64,000 nucleotides of DNA, from positions 361,387 to 425,386 of the forward strand of contig JAANYP010003271.1 in assembly GCA_020465985.1 (NCBI GenBank), given 5' to 3'. This DNA comes from Centrapalus pauciflorus (lineage: Eukaryota > Streptophyta > Magnoliopsida > Asterales > Asteraceae). This document shows positions 32,401 through 44,872 of this stretch, one piece after another. Position 1 is the first letter of the stretch; each line of letters begins with the position of its first letter. The notes below the pieces were generated by a model that was not told where the DNA came from, searched no databases, and worked only from the letters and a program-made list of their open reading frames with translations. The translations under genes and the position numbers were made by a program.

Positions 32401-34141
32401 GAAAAGTGCACCAACTCATGATCTTGAGTTGGCTGCTGTTACCTTTGCACTGAAGATCTGGCGACACTATCTATATGGGACTCGGTGTCAGCTCTACACC
32501 GATCATAAGAGTCTCAAATACCTTTTCACTCAAAAAGATCTTAACATGAAACAGCGTCGATCCTTGGAGCTTATCAAGGATTATGATTGCGAGATCTTGT
32601 ATCATCCCGGCAAAGCAAATGTTGTCGCGGATGCGTTGAGTAGAAAAGTGTATCCTGAAAAGTGCTGCTATGCCCTAACTCCAGTTATATTCTCTTCTGA
32701 TCTTATTGAAGACATCAGAGTTGCTCAAACTGAAGCACTGAAAGAAGAGAATATTGATTCTGAAAATCTTAAAGGGCAATTACAATTTCTGACTCTGAAC
32801 CATTTGGGACTTTACTGTCTTCAGGGAAACCGAATCTGGGTTCCTAAGTATGGTTCAATCCGTAGCACTCTTTTATCCGAAGCTCATCAGTCCAAGTTAT
32901 CTATTCATCCTGGCAGCTCAAAGATGTACTTTGATCTGAAAGCTGACTATTGGTGGCCAGGAATGAAGAAAGACATCGGAAAATGTGTTGAAAGCTGCAG
33001 AGTATGTCAGATGGTTAAGGCAGAACACCAGAAACCCTTCGGGGATATGCAACCACTGCCAGTTCCTGAATGGAAGTGGGAGCATATAACAATGGACTTC
33101 ATTACGAAGCTGCCAAAGACCAAAAGACAGCACGACTCCATCTGGGTAGTCGTTGACCGATTAACGAAATCAGCACATTTCATTCCGATGAAAGAAACAT
33201 ATTCTCTCGATAGATTGGCGCAGCTGTATATCTCTGAAATTATTTCTCGTCACGGTGTGCCAAAGTCTATCGTTTCTGATCGTGATAGTCGCTTCACATC
33301 CAGATTCTGGCAAGCATTACAAGAAGGGATGGGTACTCGGATTTCTATGAGTACTGCTTATCATCCAAATGCAGATGGCCAGAGTGAGCGTACTATCTTA
33401 ACTCTTGAAGATATGCTTCGTGCCTGCGTTCTTGATCTAGGTGGTAACTGGGATGACCACTTGCCGTTGGTCGAATTCTCATATAATAACAGTTATCATT
33501 CAACGATCAAGATGGCTCCTTTTGAGGCTCTATACGGAAGAAAATGCAGAACTCCCACCTGTTGGCGTGAAACAGGTGAATCGCCAATAGCAGGACCTGC
33601 CCTTCTACAGTTGACACACGAAAAGATTCAACTCGTTAGAAGAAATATTCTTGAAGCTCAAAGCAGGCAGAAATCATATTATGACAATCGGCATAGATCA
33701 ATCAGTTTTGCAGTTAACGATTGGGTGATGCTGAAAGTATCCCCAATGAAGAATGTGGTGCGATTCATAAAGAGAAACAAGCTAGCTCCAAGATTTATTG
33801 GTCCGTTCAAGATTGTGGAAAAGATTGGAAATCAATCTTATCGTCTTGAACTACCGGCTGACTTAGATGGAATACATCCTGTATTTCATGTCAGTCATCT
33901 GAGAAAGAGTTTAGCTGACGAAAGGGAAGTTCAGATACCACATGTTAACCTGCAGATTGATGAGAAGCTTCGCGTGGTTGAAGAGCCAGAACGTATTCTG
34001 GACTCGAAGACCAAAAAGCTTCGGAATAAAGAGATACAGATGGTGCTCGTCCAGTGGAAACACCACAAAGGTTCGCATCAGTCTTGGGAATCGAGAGATG
34101 TTATGAAAGCTACTTATCCAAGTCTGTTCGAACATAGCTAA
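29480..34141 (+). CDS. G2 gag-pol polyprotein, two frames joined across a 90-bp GT-AG segment
   Basis: The ATG at 29480 opens 810 codons to 31909. A second open frame runs 32000-34141. If 31910-31999 is removed the frame is continuous, 1523 codons. Domains by residue: gag about 85-270; CCHC knuckles 336-348 and 356-369, after a CKRC element; protease with LFDSGAS near 428; RT with MCIDYRELNKVTI (668 on) and the catalytic FIDDILIY (767-774). In the second part: RNase H (VVYSDASG, YTDHKSLKYLF), integrase HHCC (CRVCQ), catalytic ITMDFITKLP, VSDRDSRF and QSERT, and a C-terminal chromodomain-like segment (PERILDSKTKKLRNKEIQMV). The protein makes the particle, copies RNA to cDNA and integrates it; the chromodomain may direct insertion into particular chromatin. 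Without splicing, translation stops just after the RT core. Confidence 0.92.
31910..31999 (+). other. Putative 90-bp intron in G2 reverse transcriptase
   Basis: GTATAATTTC...TTCTTATAG, AT-rich, lying between the codons for FWLRQ and IQFLGHVV, a part of RT that is normally uninterrupted. Its removal restores the frame in phase 0 and restores the conserved motif. Unspliced, the first codons inside give Val then TAA. Branch-point-like TTAAC and TTGAT occur about 50 and 15 bases before the AG. Confidence 0.6.
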
Positions 34142-34178
34142 CTTCGGGGACGAAGTTTGTGCGTGGTGGAGCCCATTC
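34142..34178 (+). promoter_or_regulatory. G2 3' untranslated stretch and weak polypurine tract
   Basis: The bases before the 3' LTR read GTGGTGGAGCCCATTC. This is where a PPT must lie, but the purine run is poor compared with the GGGGGAG of the copia elements. Confidence 0.6.
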
Positions 34179-36302
34179 TGTAACAACCTAACTTTTGATC
34201 TAGTCGTAAATTCAGTAATATTTTGAGCCGATAATGTAATAATGTTACATTATTTGAATTATAATTTAATTAAGTAATGAAATATTTAATTAAATTATAT
34301 AAATATTTATATTTATGAATTAATAAATTATTAAAGAGAATTAAATAAAAGAGATATAATATACAACAATGAAAGTGGGTTAGCTAGCAAATATAACTAG
34401 ATGACGTATATAAACGAGAATTATATTCAAAAACTCAGATTTCGCTCTCTCTCTAACTCTCTCTCTCTAACTTTCTCTCTCTACTCTCTCTACCTTCTCT
34501 CTAAAATTTCTTCTAAACCGACCGTCCGATTATCAAGATATATATACCGTTAGGAAGATCTCGGAGAATACTACGCGAATATACTAGTTCCTGCGTGAAT
34601 CCATACGAATTGAGGTAAGATTTTATATTTTTACGTTTTATATATATACGGTATTCTCGAATCTGTTAAGTTTTATGAAATTTAAAGCTATTTTTATGGA
34701 ATTTAACTAGAATAAGTATAATATAATCGAGCATAGGCTTAATATTGATCATATTTGTGATTTATGCCTTAGAAATTCATGTTTTAGAGTTGCAAATATG
34801 ATCAGATTCGAGAACATTATGATCAGATTCGAAAATGCATAGAACAGACTCGAAAATCCATGATCAGACTCGAAGTAGATAAATTCGAATCTAACCCATC
34901 CCTAGATTCGAGATATGCTTCGAATCTAAGCATCCTAGAATCTGCTAGGCTAGTTTCGAATCTAATAAACTCGAATACATGCTAGCATCGAATCTAATCT
35001 CATTGTCTCGAATGTGTATGAGCTTCGAATCTATTCACTAGATTCGAATGAGCTTCTTTTCGAATCTATGATATTCGAATCTGTTGCCTTTAATTCGAAT
35101 CTGATTTTTGTTCCAAGCCTAAGATGATATATGAACAAACAAGTTATCAGAATCAGATAAAATAAAGATTTAAAGATAAAAGGCGATGATATTAATATGA
35201 TTTGATATGATAAATTTGGACAGGTTCAGTCAAATTCTGAACATAAAGACAAAGGTTTTAAAAGATTTAAAGCGGGTCAGAGAATTGATTTACAGATTAC
35301 AGATTGACAAAGATAAAATCCTGAGATAACTCAGGTGGCAGATTCTTATATCTGTTTGACCAAGACCCAGAACTGTGAGTTATAGATATTCAAATTGAAC
35401 ATGCATAGATCCGGTTGAGATATATTGTTGCTGATAGATTATTGACATTCACTTTATCAGCTGGAATGAGACCTGTGCACACCATGGATAGGTGTTGCCC
35501 AGTGGATCATGATAGCTATTTGATTATCTTTTCATATTGCATTTATTATTGCTTCAGACTTTGCATTATGATTCATTGTTATCATGATTTCTAAGACCTG
35601 TGCTTATATCATTGATCAGACATTTGATAGAATTGATTCAGCTTGACTAGCCATTATGGTCTATTGTTCTAGACCCGGCTATTTCACCAGTTCTTATGAA
35701 CTTGGTAATGACCTCCGATGTTCCGCCATATTGACTTACTGGTAGCTAGCCCAGTATGTGGCTGATCCCCACGATTTAAGCGTGAGTGTGGCTTGAACAT
35801 CATCCGATTCTATGATTCTATATCTCAATCATGAGGGCTGTAGCGGCAGCCAAGACATATCACGCTTAGATTTATGACTCCGCTTGACACGCATGTTAAT
35901 ATTGAAAATCTATAAACTCACTAAGCTTTGCTTACAGATGTTGCATTATAATTTTACAGGAAAAAGCAAAGGAAATTCACCTGCCGGACCTAGCTCTTAG
36001 GTCTTACACGATCAAGACAGAAGTATCATAGACCTCTACTCAGCGAACTCATTTTGGTACTAATTGGATGATGATGTTATGGTGATCTGGGTAGACTTAT
36101 TATGATTCTATGATGTAATGACTAGATTAGACGTTACCCTTTTTATAACTTTATTGTAAAATATGTAAACTTAATCCTAATCTGTATGTACATGTAATTT
36201 TTAATTCCGCAATTAATTACCCTATCTTAGTATGGTTGATATCGTATTGCATGAATTGGGACCTAGACTCTGAGGACTGCTCCGGAAGGGGAGGTCTTCA
36301 CA
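34179..36302 (+). repeat. G2 3' LTR (2124 bp)
   Basis: It has the same ends as the 5' LTR. It lacks one CT in the CT tract (near 34444) and differs at three positions I can see (A/G near 35600, G/T near 35976, A/G near 36089). TSD GACTG follows. Confidence 0.95.
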
Positions 36303-36307
36303 GACTG
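36303..36307. repeat. G2 target-site duplication, right (GACTG)
   Basis: It matches 27151-27155. Confidence 0.95.
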
Positions 36308-37839
36308 TTTGCTCTAAATGCTGAGGATTTAGAACAAATCCATCCAGATGATCTGGAAGAGATGGACTTGAAATGGCAGCATGCAATGTTGACTATGAGG
36401 GCTAAGAGGTTTCTGAAAAGAACTGGCAGATCCAGCTTTCAAGCCAGACCAGAAGGGAAACCAGCATTTGATAAATCCAAAGTTGAATGCTTTAAATGTC
36501 ACAAGCTTGGTCACTTTGCCAGAGAATGCAGATCCCAATGTCAACAGCCATCAAGACCCCAGCAAACCAATCAAGTTTCATCATCACAAGCACTTATCTC
36601 TCAAGAAGACAATTTGTTTGACTGGAGTGATCAGACAGAGGAAGAGTTTCAAAATCAAGCTCTAATGGTAGAAACATCAAATGTCATCTCCACTGAACTA
36701 CCATCTGAGGTAAATGCCAAACTCTGCTCTCAAACATACAAAAATATGGTTAAAAAGTACAGAGATCATAATGAGAGCATGTGCAAAACTCTAGCTAAGA
36801 TGGGAGAAAGGAGATATGAGTACAAGCAGGCCATAGAAGATCTTGAAAAACAGATAAATGACTATAAGGATAATGAGATTCAAATGGGACATGATAGAAA
36901 ATAGCATGAGTGGGAGAAAAGGAGCTGAATAAGAAAATAGAGTCCCTAAAAAAGAAATTAGATGAGGCTGAACAGAAGGTGTTGGAAGCTAATAAGAAAA
37001 TAAAATCTGTCAATATAGGTCTAGGAAACTTCAAATTAGCAAATCAAAAGCTCGAACACCTAATGCAAGTTCAATTCAAAGATAGGGTAAAATCTCAGCT
37101 CAATCCCAAAGAAGGTATAGGATACAGAGCCACTCCACCTCCATACAACAACAAATACATTCATCCAATGAGTGAAGTTGCTGATAGGCTTGTTAATGAA
37201 CCACTAGATTAGTCTATGACCACTGTAGATCCTATCCTTGAAACCAGTCCTGAATCTAAAGAAGATCTAATTAAAAATAAAGACTGTGAGTGCAAAGAAG
37301 CTGAGAAAGGACACAAAACAATGAGTGTACCTATAGCAGCCCCAAACCCCAGTAAAAAAGGAAAAGAGAAGATGAGTGTATGCCATGCTTCTCCCCAGGT
37401 TTCTGTACCTTCTAATTGTAACACTGCATCTTCCTCAAAAGGTAATAAAAGGGGTAAGACTGTTCCAATCTGCACATGCCAAAAGCATGGTGTCCAAAAG
37501 TTTCCCAAACAACAACAAGTAAGGGGAAATCAAAGGAACAAGAACCAGTTATGGTCTGATAAAACTGGTTCTCAAATTAAAACAGTCAAAAGATGTTTCC
37601 ATGTGGTAGGAAAAACCATTTGGCCAGACATTGCTTGTACAAACCATCTGTTGCAAAACAGACTGTGGTTCAGCAACAGGCATTTGTTAAAAACACTAAA
37701 AACATTAAGGTCAAACCACCAGTTGCACCAGTTCCAAAGAAAACAGTTGATCACAGGTTCTCACAAGTCAATAAAAAACAGTCCACACACCAAAAACAAG
37801 TTTTAGCAAAACCAAAATCAAATTTTAAATAGATATGGT
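36303..37839 (+). pseudogene. C3 gag, C-terminal part after G2
   Basis: It resumes with LNAEDLEQIHPDDLEEMDLK, then RFLKRTGR, the zinc knuckle CFKCHKLGHFAREC (about 36489-36530), a long coiled coil (36700-37090, with a TAG at 36902-36904), and a second knuckle, CFPCGRKNHLARHC (about 37590-37634), in another frame. Stops and frame changes occur at 36902, 37210, about 37560 and 37830. Function: capsid/nucleocapsid; this copy is broken. Confidence 0.82.
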
Positions 37840-40152
37840 GTGTTAAAGGCAAAAACTCAGGTGAAACTGTTGATACAAATGTTGAAACTGCCAAGTCTAA
37901 AGTTGAAACTGTTAGTGAAAATTCTGAAGCTGTTAGCACTGCAGACTCAGTTCAGACTGCCAGGCTCAAAACTGGGGCTGGTAATGGATCATCTGAGACT
38001 GTTACTGCAAAGGTTGGACAAAACACCTGGATACCTCATGTCATAACTAAATACTCTCCACAGAATCCATCAGTGGATCTCACTAAGTATAAGAAGTCAA
38101 AGACAGTGTTTAGTTATGTCAATGCACAAGGACAACCTAAAACCAACTTGGTTTGGGTTTACTCCACTACTAACTAAGCTTTTATTTGTGCAGGGCACCC
38201 ACAGGTCACAACACAAAACAAGATGGCATTTCGACAGTGGATGCTCTAGGCACATGACAGGCAACTCTGGTTGCTTGTCAAACTTCAAAGGCTTTGAAGG
38301 TGGATTTGTTGCATTTGGAGGAAATTCCAAGGGAGGTAAGGTAACAGGTAAAGGTACTGTCAAAGCAGGCAATATGCTTTTCAATGATGTTTTATATGTT
38401 GAACAGCTAAAGTACAATTTATTAAGTGTGTCTCAAATCTGTGATAAACAAAATATTGTTGTCTTCACAGATTCTGAGTGCATTGTTCTTTCAAAAGATT
38501 TTGAAATTCCTGAAAATCTTATTTTACTTAGAACACCAAGAAATGACAATGTCTACTGTTTGGACACAGATCTTTTATCCAAATCAAATACTTTAAGTTG
38601 TTTGATATCCAAAGCATCATCTAATGAGTCTGCTCTTTGGCACAGAAGGATTTGTCACATGAACTTCAAATCTATGAATGTGCTGGTCAAAAAGAATTTG
38701 GTAAGAGGTTTACCACAAAAGGAGTTCATATGTGATGCTCATTGTGTAGCATGCCTTAAAGGCAAGCAACACAAAACTTCTCATAAGGCCAAAGAAGTAA
38801 ATTCAATCTCATCTGCTCTTTATCTTATTCATATGGATCTCTTTGGTCCAACATCTATTTTGAGTTTGAATAAAAGGGCTTACTGTTTAGTCATTGTTGA
38901 TGATTTCACCAGATTCACATGGGTATACTTTCTTAGGACTAAAGATGAAACTGCTGAGCTAGTTAAATCATTTATTCTTAAGATAGAAAACCAATCCAAC
39001 TTAAAAGTTAAGGTGATTAGATCAGATAATGGGACTGAGTTTAAAAATCATATCCTAAACAGTTTCTGTGAGTCTAAAGGCATTGATAGGCAATATAGTG
39101 CACCAAGAACACCACAGCAAAATGGTGTAGCTGAAAGAAAGAATAGAACTTTAATTGAGGTTGCTAGAACCATGCTAGTTGATTCCAAACTGCCAATGAC
39201 CTTTTGGGCAGAAGCAGTCAATACAGCTTGTTATGTTCTGAATAGGGTTCAGGTTGTTCAATCACAAGGAAAAACTCCATATGAGTTATTCCATCATAGA
39301 GTCCCCTTAATAGCCTTTCTAAAGTCTTTTGGTTGTTCATGCACCATTCTTCACACTAAGAGTCACTTAGGAAAGTTTGAAAGTAAGGCTGAAGAAGGTT
39401 TCTTTGTAGGATATTCCACACAAAGCAAAGCCTATAGAGTATATAATAGTGTGTCTAAAATCATTGAAGAGAGTGCCAATGTTGAATTTAATGAAAACAC
39501 AGCAAATGTCAAAGGCACTGGTCCTGATTGGTTGTTTGATCTAGATTCACTAACTAATTCTCTGAGCTTTGTTGAGTATAATGCAGAAACTGATGATAAC
39601 AGGGTTGAAACTGCCAACACAAATCCTCATGTTGGTAGCACAAATAATAAAGCTGTTGGCAAAAGGTTTCAGACTGTTGCAGATTCTGGTCAATGGGATG
39701 AGTATATGGTCATACCACTTCTATCTTGTGACCCACCAGGGGTGCTGGATGCACAACATGATTCAAATCCAAACTATGAAGTGCCAATCCCAAGTCCTGA
39801 GGGAACAGCTCCATCACAAAGGGAAACAGTCTCAGATTCCAGTCAAGCTGATCCTGAAGCTGAACCATGAAGTGGTCCTGATAGAGATGATACAAATCTA
39901 GGAACTTCCTTCCAGACAGCCAGAGAGCCAACACTCAGAGTTCACAAGTATCATCCTCTCAATCAGATAATGGGTGATCCACGCACTCCTGTGCAGACAA
40001 GAACAATGGTTCACAAAGAATCTACTGATGCTGAATCAGCAGTTCCAGAATTCAGTCTAGCTGCCTTTGAACATGCGTGTTTCATGTCACAATTAGAACC
40101 CAAAAAGGCATCAGAGGCTTTGAAAGATCCATCTTGGATTGAGGCAATGTAG
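37840..40152 (+). pseudogene. C3 protease and integrase
   Basis: The frame 38116-39870 is open for 584 codons. It has WHFDSGCSRHMTG (protease, near 38222), VLYVEQLKYNLLSVSQICD, HHCC residues in LWHRRICHMN and CVACLKGKQH, catalytic LIHMDLFGP, VIRSDNGTEFKN and QQNGVAERKNRT (all three acidic residues present), and FWAEAVNTACYVLNR. It ends after GTGPDWLFDLDSL and a Ser/Thr-rich tail at TGA 39868-39870. The same frame continues to the TAG at 40150-40152, inside the start of RT. So the protease-integrase part looks nearly intact, but the polyprotein is interrupted. Confidence 0.88.
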
Positions 40153-41621
40153 GAAGAACTACTACAATTCAAGATTCAGAATGTAGGGACTCTAGTTGAT
40201 CTTCCTAAAGGTAAGAGAGCAATTGGTACAAGATGGGTTTTCAGAAACAAGAAGGATGATAGAGGGATAGTCATCAAGAACAAAGCAAGATTGTAGCACA
40301 GGGATACACTCAAGAAGAAGGAATAGATTATGATGATGTCTTTGCTCCAGTGGCAAGAATTGAGGCCATCAGACTGTTCCTAGACTATGTAAGCTTCAAA
40401 GGGTTTAAAGTGTATCAGATGGATGTGAAGTCTGCTTTCCTATATGGCACAATTGAAGAAGAGGTCTATGTGTGTCAACCTCCTGGATTTGAGGACTACA
40501 AGTATCCAGACAGAGTCTACAAATTAGACAAAGCCCTCTATGGACTCCACCAAGCCCCTAGAGCATGGTATGACACTCTATCATCATACCTTCTACAGAA
40601 TAGATTCAAGAGAGGTACCCTGGACAAAACTTTGTTCACAAAGTCCATCAAATCTAAGATTCTGCTTGTTCAGATATATGTTGATGATATTATCTTTGGG
40701 ACTACAAATGACAGTCTGTGCAAAGAGTTTGAGGCATTAATGCACAAAAAGTTTCAAATGAGTTCAATGGGGGAACTCACCTTCTTTTTAGGATTGAAGG
40801 TCAAGCAGAAGCCTACAGGGCTTTTTATAAGTCAATCAAAGTATGTTAAAGACATACTGGAAAAGTTTGGTTACAAAGATACCAAAGTTGCAAGTACTCT
40901 AATGGACACTCACAAGCAGCTTGATGCAGACAAAGATGGAGTAGATGTGGACATTCACCTATACAGATCCTTGATAGGTTCACTTATGTATCTCACATCT
41001 TCTAGACCTGATATAATGTTTGCTGTTTGTGTTTGTGCCAGGTTTCAATGTGCTCCAAAGGACTCACACCTGTTTGTTGTTAAGAGAATCTTGAGATATC
41101 TCAAAGGCCAACCACATTTGGGCCTCTGGTATCCTAAAGACTCTCCTCTTGAACTAACAGCCTATTCTGACAGTGATTATGGAGGATGCAACATTGACAG
41201 AAAGTCCACAAATGGTGGATGTCACTATCTAGGAGCAAGATTAGTCTCGTGGCAGTGCAAAAAGCAAACAACTGTCTCCACCTCATCCACAGAAGTAGAA
41301 TATGTAGCAGCTGCAAGCTGTTGTTCCCAAGTGATGTGGATTCAAAATCAACTGAGAGACTATGGTATGAATTTCTTATCCACTCCTATTTACATTGACA
41401 ACTCAAGTGCAATTAGCATTGTACAAAATCCAGTGAAATTTCCCAAAACTAAGCATATTGACATCAGATTTAAATTTATAAGGGACTGTAATGAGAAGAA
41501 ATTAATCCAAGTTACCAAAATCCACACTGATGATCAGTTAGCTGATCTATTTACAAAATCATTTGATGTAGGAAGATTCACCTTCCTAGTATCAAATATT
41601 GGCATGGTTAATATGGATTAA
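40153..41621 (+). pseudogene. C3 reverse transcriptase / RNase H
   Basis: The first 65 codons carry a stop and a frameshift (RAIGTRWVFRNKKDDRG..., near 40215-40330). From about 40350 the frame is open to 41621: FKVYQMDVKSAFLYGTIEEE, ALYGLHQAPRAWYDTL, the catalytic YVDDIIFG (40678-40701), MGELTFFLGLKV, then RNase H with AYSDSDYGGC, STSSTEVEYVAA and HIDIRFKFIRD. It copies element RNA into cDNA. The domain core is conserved but cut off from the upstream polyprotein. Confidence 0.87.
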
Positions 41622-41984
41622 TTTGTTTTTCATCATTCTATCTTAGTTTATGAAAAATATATCTATTTCATATGCTTGTTTAAGGGGGAGACACTGTTTC
41701 TTTCGAATTTGCTCATTTTTCAACTAACAACTTGAGTCTTTTCTCAAGCTGCTAGTTCATTTTCTCGGACTCCTAGTTGTTCCACTTGATCTGTCAAAGT
41801 GTGCAGGGTATTTTGGTAACTTTCAATAGTGTGTGCGCAGGATTAGATATTTTCGAAACCTTTAAAGGTCCCAGTTTCGTTCAATTGTAACTACCAGTTG
41901 CAAAATATCTTCCACGACTTTTCTTTTCTCTCTGAGCGATTCCCACACACATCTCTGAAACCCTAAATTTCCGATTGATTGTCA
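41622..41984 (+). promoter_or_regulatory. C3 pol - 3' ORF spacer, promoter/leader-like
   Basis: After pol comes a purine run TTAAGGGGGAGACACTG (near 41679-41695, PPT-like), then TCAAGCTGCTAGTTC (which echoes the LTR array motif), a weak TATA-like CTTTAAAGG (41860-41868), a pyrimidine-rich leader (TTTTCTTTTCTCTCTGAGCG) and AACCCTAAATTTCC just before the ATG at 41985. It resembles the 5' end of a plant gene. This is inference from composition and motifs. Confidence 0.4.
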
Positions 41985-44791
41985 ATGGAGTTTGTCAAAG
42001 AACATAACTGTCTTCCCTTTTCTCTCAAACACGCTGACCTTCAACCATTCCACGAGATGATGGACTTCCTTCGAAGTTCCCACATTCATCATGCTCTTAC
42101 CATAAACCCCACAATATACATATCACATATAGAGCAATTTTGGAAACATGCCTCTGTTCAAACCATCAATGGAGTCACTTCTTTGACGTCCAAGATTGAT
42201 GGAACCACTGTCACCATCACTGAGGATCTCATACACCAACACTTGCATCTTCAAGATGCCACAGGTATAACCGATATGTCTCTTACTGCCTTACATGAAG
42301 GCCTTTTTGCTATAGGGTATAGGGGCCCTACTAATTCTTATACGTTCTTTAAAACTCATTTTGCCCCTAAGTGGAAATATCTTGTACATATTATATAGCA
42401 ATGCATAAACCCTAAAAGAACTGGTTGGTCAGAATTTTCCTCAAACATTGCCACTGCCTTAGTGTGTTTATCTACAGGCCAACAGTTCAATTTTTCTAAT
42501 ATAATTTTTCAGGGAATGTTAAGGCATCATGCCCTAAAACATGGGAAATTTTTTATGTATCCTAGATTTTTGGCTGAAATTATTGCAAGAACTTGCATTA
42601 ATTTCAATGTACATAAAAGGATTCATGTTCCCCATAGGCACTCTTTACCAACAATAAAACGTCTTCTAAAAAAAAGTGCCAATTTTTTGAGTGTTGATGT
42701 CCCATTGCCCTCTGCAATGTTGGGCATCAATCCACTAAACAGAGGAGAGGGTCCTGAGCAGGCTCAGCCTAACATCACTGCTTCACCCCCAGGACCCCAA
42801 CCCACTCCTCATGATACAAATAATCCCTCTGATCCTTCTGTAAATCCCTCATCTCCACTTATATTATACAAAAGAAAAAGGGTTTCAGGAGCTCCTTCCT
42901 CTACAGCCCAAATACAAGAGCCAAATGTCTCTGTGCAGGAGGACACTCCTGCACAGAAAATCCAAAGGGCACCCACTGAGGACTCTCCCATCCTCAATTT
43001 GGAGGTGGACATCTCAATAGAAGATGTCCATATGGGTACTGTGGCTGACACGACTGTTGTTTCTGCACAAGAGGCACAGGACAGTGTCAACATACTTAAG
43101 ACCACACCCATGGCAACAGAGGGTGTGCAAGCACCTTCTGGAAGTCCCCAGAACCAAGAAAAGAGGGGCCCAGAAGCTTCAACTTCTGAATTCCTGCCAG
43201 TGATAGATCACAAACAACACACTCTTTTGCTGATCTTGAGGCTAGTCTGCAACTTATGATATTAACGGATCCTCAGCTGAAACCTGTTGTGGCAGTATTT
43301 GAATATTACCAGTCTCTTATTGCTACATAGGGGGCACAAATCAGAGTACTTCAACAGAAAGTAGCAGCTCAAAATGAGAGAATGGATTATTTTCATAAGG
43401 GGTTCACCCTTTGTGGAAATAAGATCATTCAACTTGAGAATGTGATTCAAACCCTAATGGCAAAGGTTGTAGGTCCTCCTGACCAAACCAATGCATCCAA
43501 AAAGGGGGAGAATCAGGAGATCCCCAGCTCAGTCCAAGCAGCTCCAGCTCCTACTCCAACAGTCCAAGATTCTAGGCTAACAGTCCCAACATCTACTCAA
43601 GCTGTTAGCCTAGAAACTCAAGCTGCTCCCATAAAAACAACAGGAGTTGTTATCCGAAAAGGCAGTCAAGCTCCTTTCAGTTCAGTCCAAGCCACATATT
43701 CTGCAACCAAGGATAAGGGCAAGGGCATCCTCATAGAATCTCCAAAGCACAAATTTTCATCCAGAGATGCCCAGGTTGCCCATGATGCTGAATTTGCCAG
43801 ACGGTTAGCAGAAGAACAAGATGAACTTCTGAACCAGCAAACCCATGCTCCAATGAAAGATGATGAAACCTTAGGTGATTACCTAAGAGGGTTTGTGGTT
43901 AAACAAAATGAGAAGAAAAGGAAAATGCCAACTGGGCATTCAAAGGCAGAGCACAGAAGGTTTTTGATTAATTTTGCCTATTCAGCCGGAATTCCAAAGA
44001 AGATGGCTCAGTCCATGAATACAGAGAGGCTACAAGAAATTCATGATAAGGAAATGGAAAAATGAAAAATAGCCAAAGTCTCTCCTAAAGTCCAAAGCCA
44101 ACAGGAACCAAGTCAAGCTGGTGTCAGTAATCCTTCTCCACTTGTTCAAGTTGTTGCTACTAATCCTCAATCAGAAACAATCACTCAAGCAAAGCTTGAT
44201 CAAGTGAAAAGGGTGCTGTTTGAACATCAACTTCAGAAAGTAATGGAGATTGAAAAGACCCTCGACCAGCATGACTTCTCAAAACCTCTTATTACATACT
44301 GGTATGCTAAGCCAATGGATGACATTGACTTAAGATATCATTTTGTAGTAAGAAGAGAAGCTGGTCCTGAGGAAGAATATAAGAGTTTAATGCACATTGT
44401 TCAAGGGATGACCAGGGATGAGCGTACCAGAATGCATCATGTTGGATCTGTGACTCAAGTCAGATCTTCACTTCCACAGGTCAAGCAGGCTATAAAAGAT
44501 TTAAAAAGCATTTTTGATCCAGAGTCAATTAGAAAAGATATAGAAAATGCCAAGGAGATGAAGATTGCACAGGTTGATCTATATGTGAAATCAAAGACAT
44601 ACAGACTCAAATTTGCAAATGGATCCAGCATGTTCTTCAATTTTGAATTCTTTGATCTTCCAAGGGTATTGCTGGTACATATGAGCTTAGTGAGGATATA
44701 TTGTGATAGAGAAGATCTGAAAAGAGAATGTTTGAAGGCAGTTAATCAGAAACTTTCAAAATTGGAAGTTTTTGGATGCCTTAGTTTGTAG
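41985..44791 (+). pseudogene. C3 3' ORF (accessory protein behind pol), broken
   Basis: ATG at 41985. Open to TAG 42396-42398 and on in the same frame to 43257-43259, then a shift to another frame (43382-44065, TGA, 44204-44791). The N-terminal region has MMDFLRSSHIHHALTINPTI, QFWKHAS, DGTTVTITEDLI..HLHLQDA and FAPKWKYLVHII..WSEFSSNIATALVCL. A Pro/Ser/Thr-rich middle follows, then charged coiled coil, then a C-terminal globular part. The N-terminal domain resembles ORFs commonly found behind pol in Asteraceae copia elements (often annotated from chance similarity as synaptobrevin/longin-like). No signal peptide, membrane helix or catalytic motif is seen. Function unknown. Confidence 0.75.
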
Positions 44792-44860
44792 ATAACAGTT
44801 TTACTTTGTTTTATTTCCTTATTTGTATAGAAACTTAAAGTCTTGTGTAAAGAATTTAAG

Positions 44861-44872
44861 TTAGGGGGAGAT
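44861..44872 (+). promoter_or_regulatory. C3 polypurine tract
   Basis: TTAGGGGGAGAT immediately before the 3' LTR start TGTTGGGAAAT. Confidence 0.88.

Larger units (their letters stand above)
27156..36302 (+). mobile_element. G2: complete gypsy chromovirus (Tekay-like), probably recent
   Basis: 9147 bp: 5' LTR, PBS, gag-pol, 3' LTR, with perfect TSD GACTG. The two LTRs differ by one CT dinucleotide and three substitutions that I can find by eye, so the insertion is young. Gag, protease, RT, RNase H, integrase and a C-terminal chromodomain are all present, and no internal stop is seen outside the 90-bp GT-AG segment in RT. It is the only element here that looks potentially autonomous. Confidence 0.95.

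Noticed and set aside
41985..44791. Synaptobrevin/longin protein
   Set aside because: Such labels for this ORF family come from automatic annotation; I see no longin or SNARE motif.
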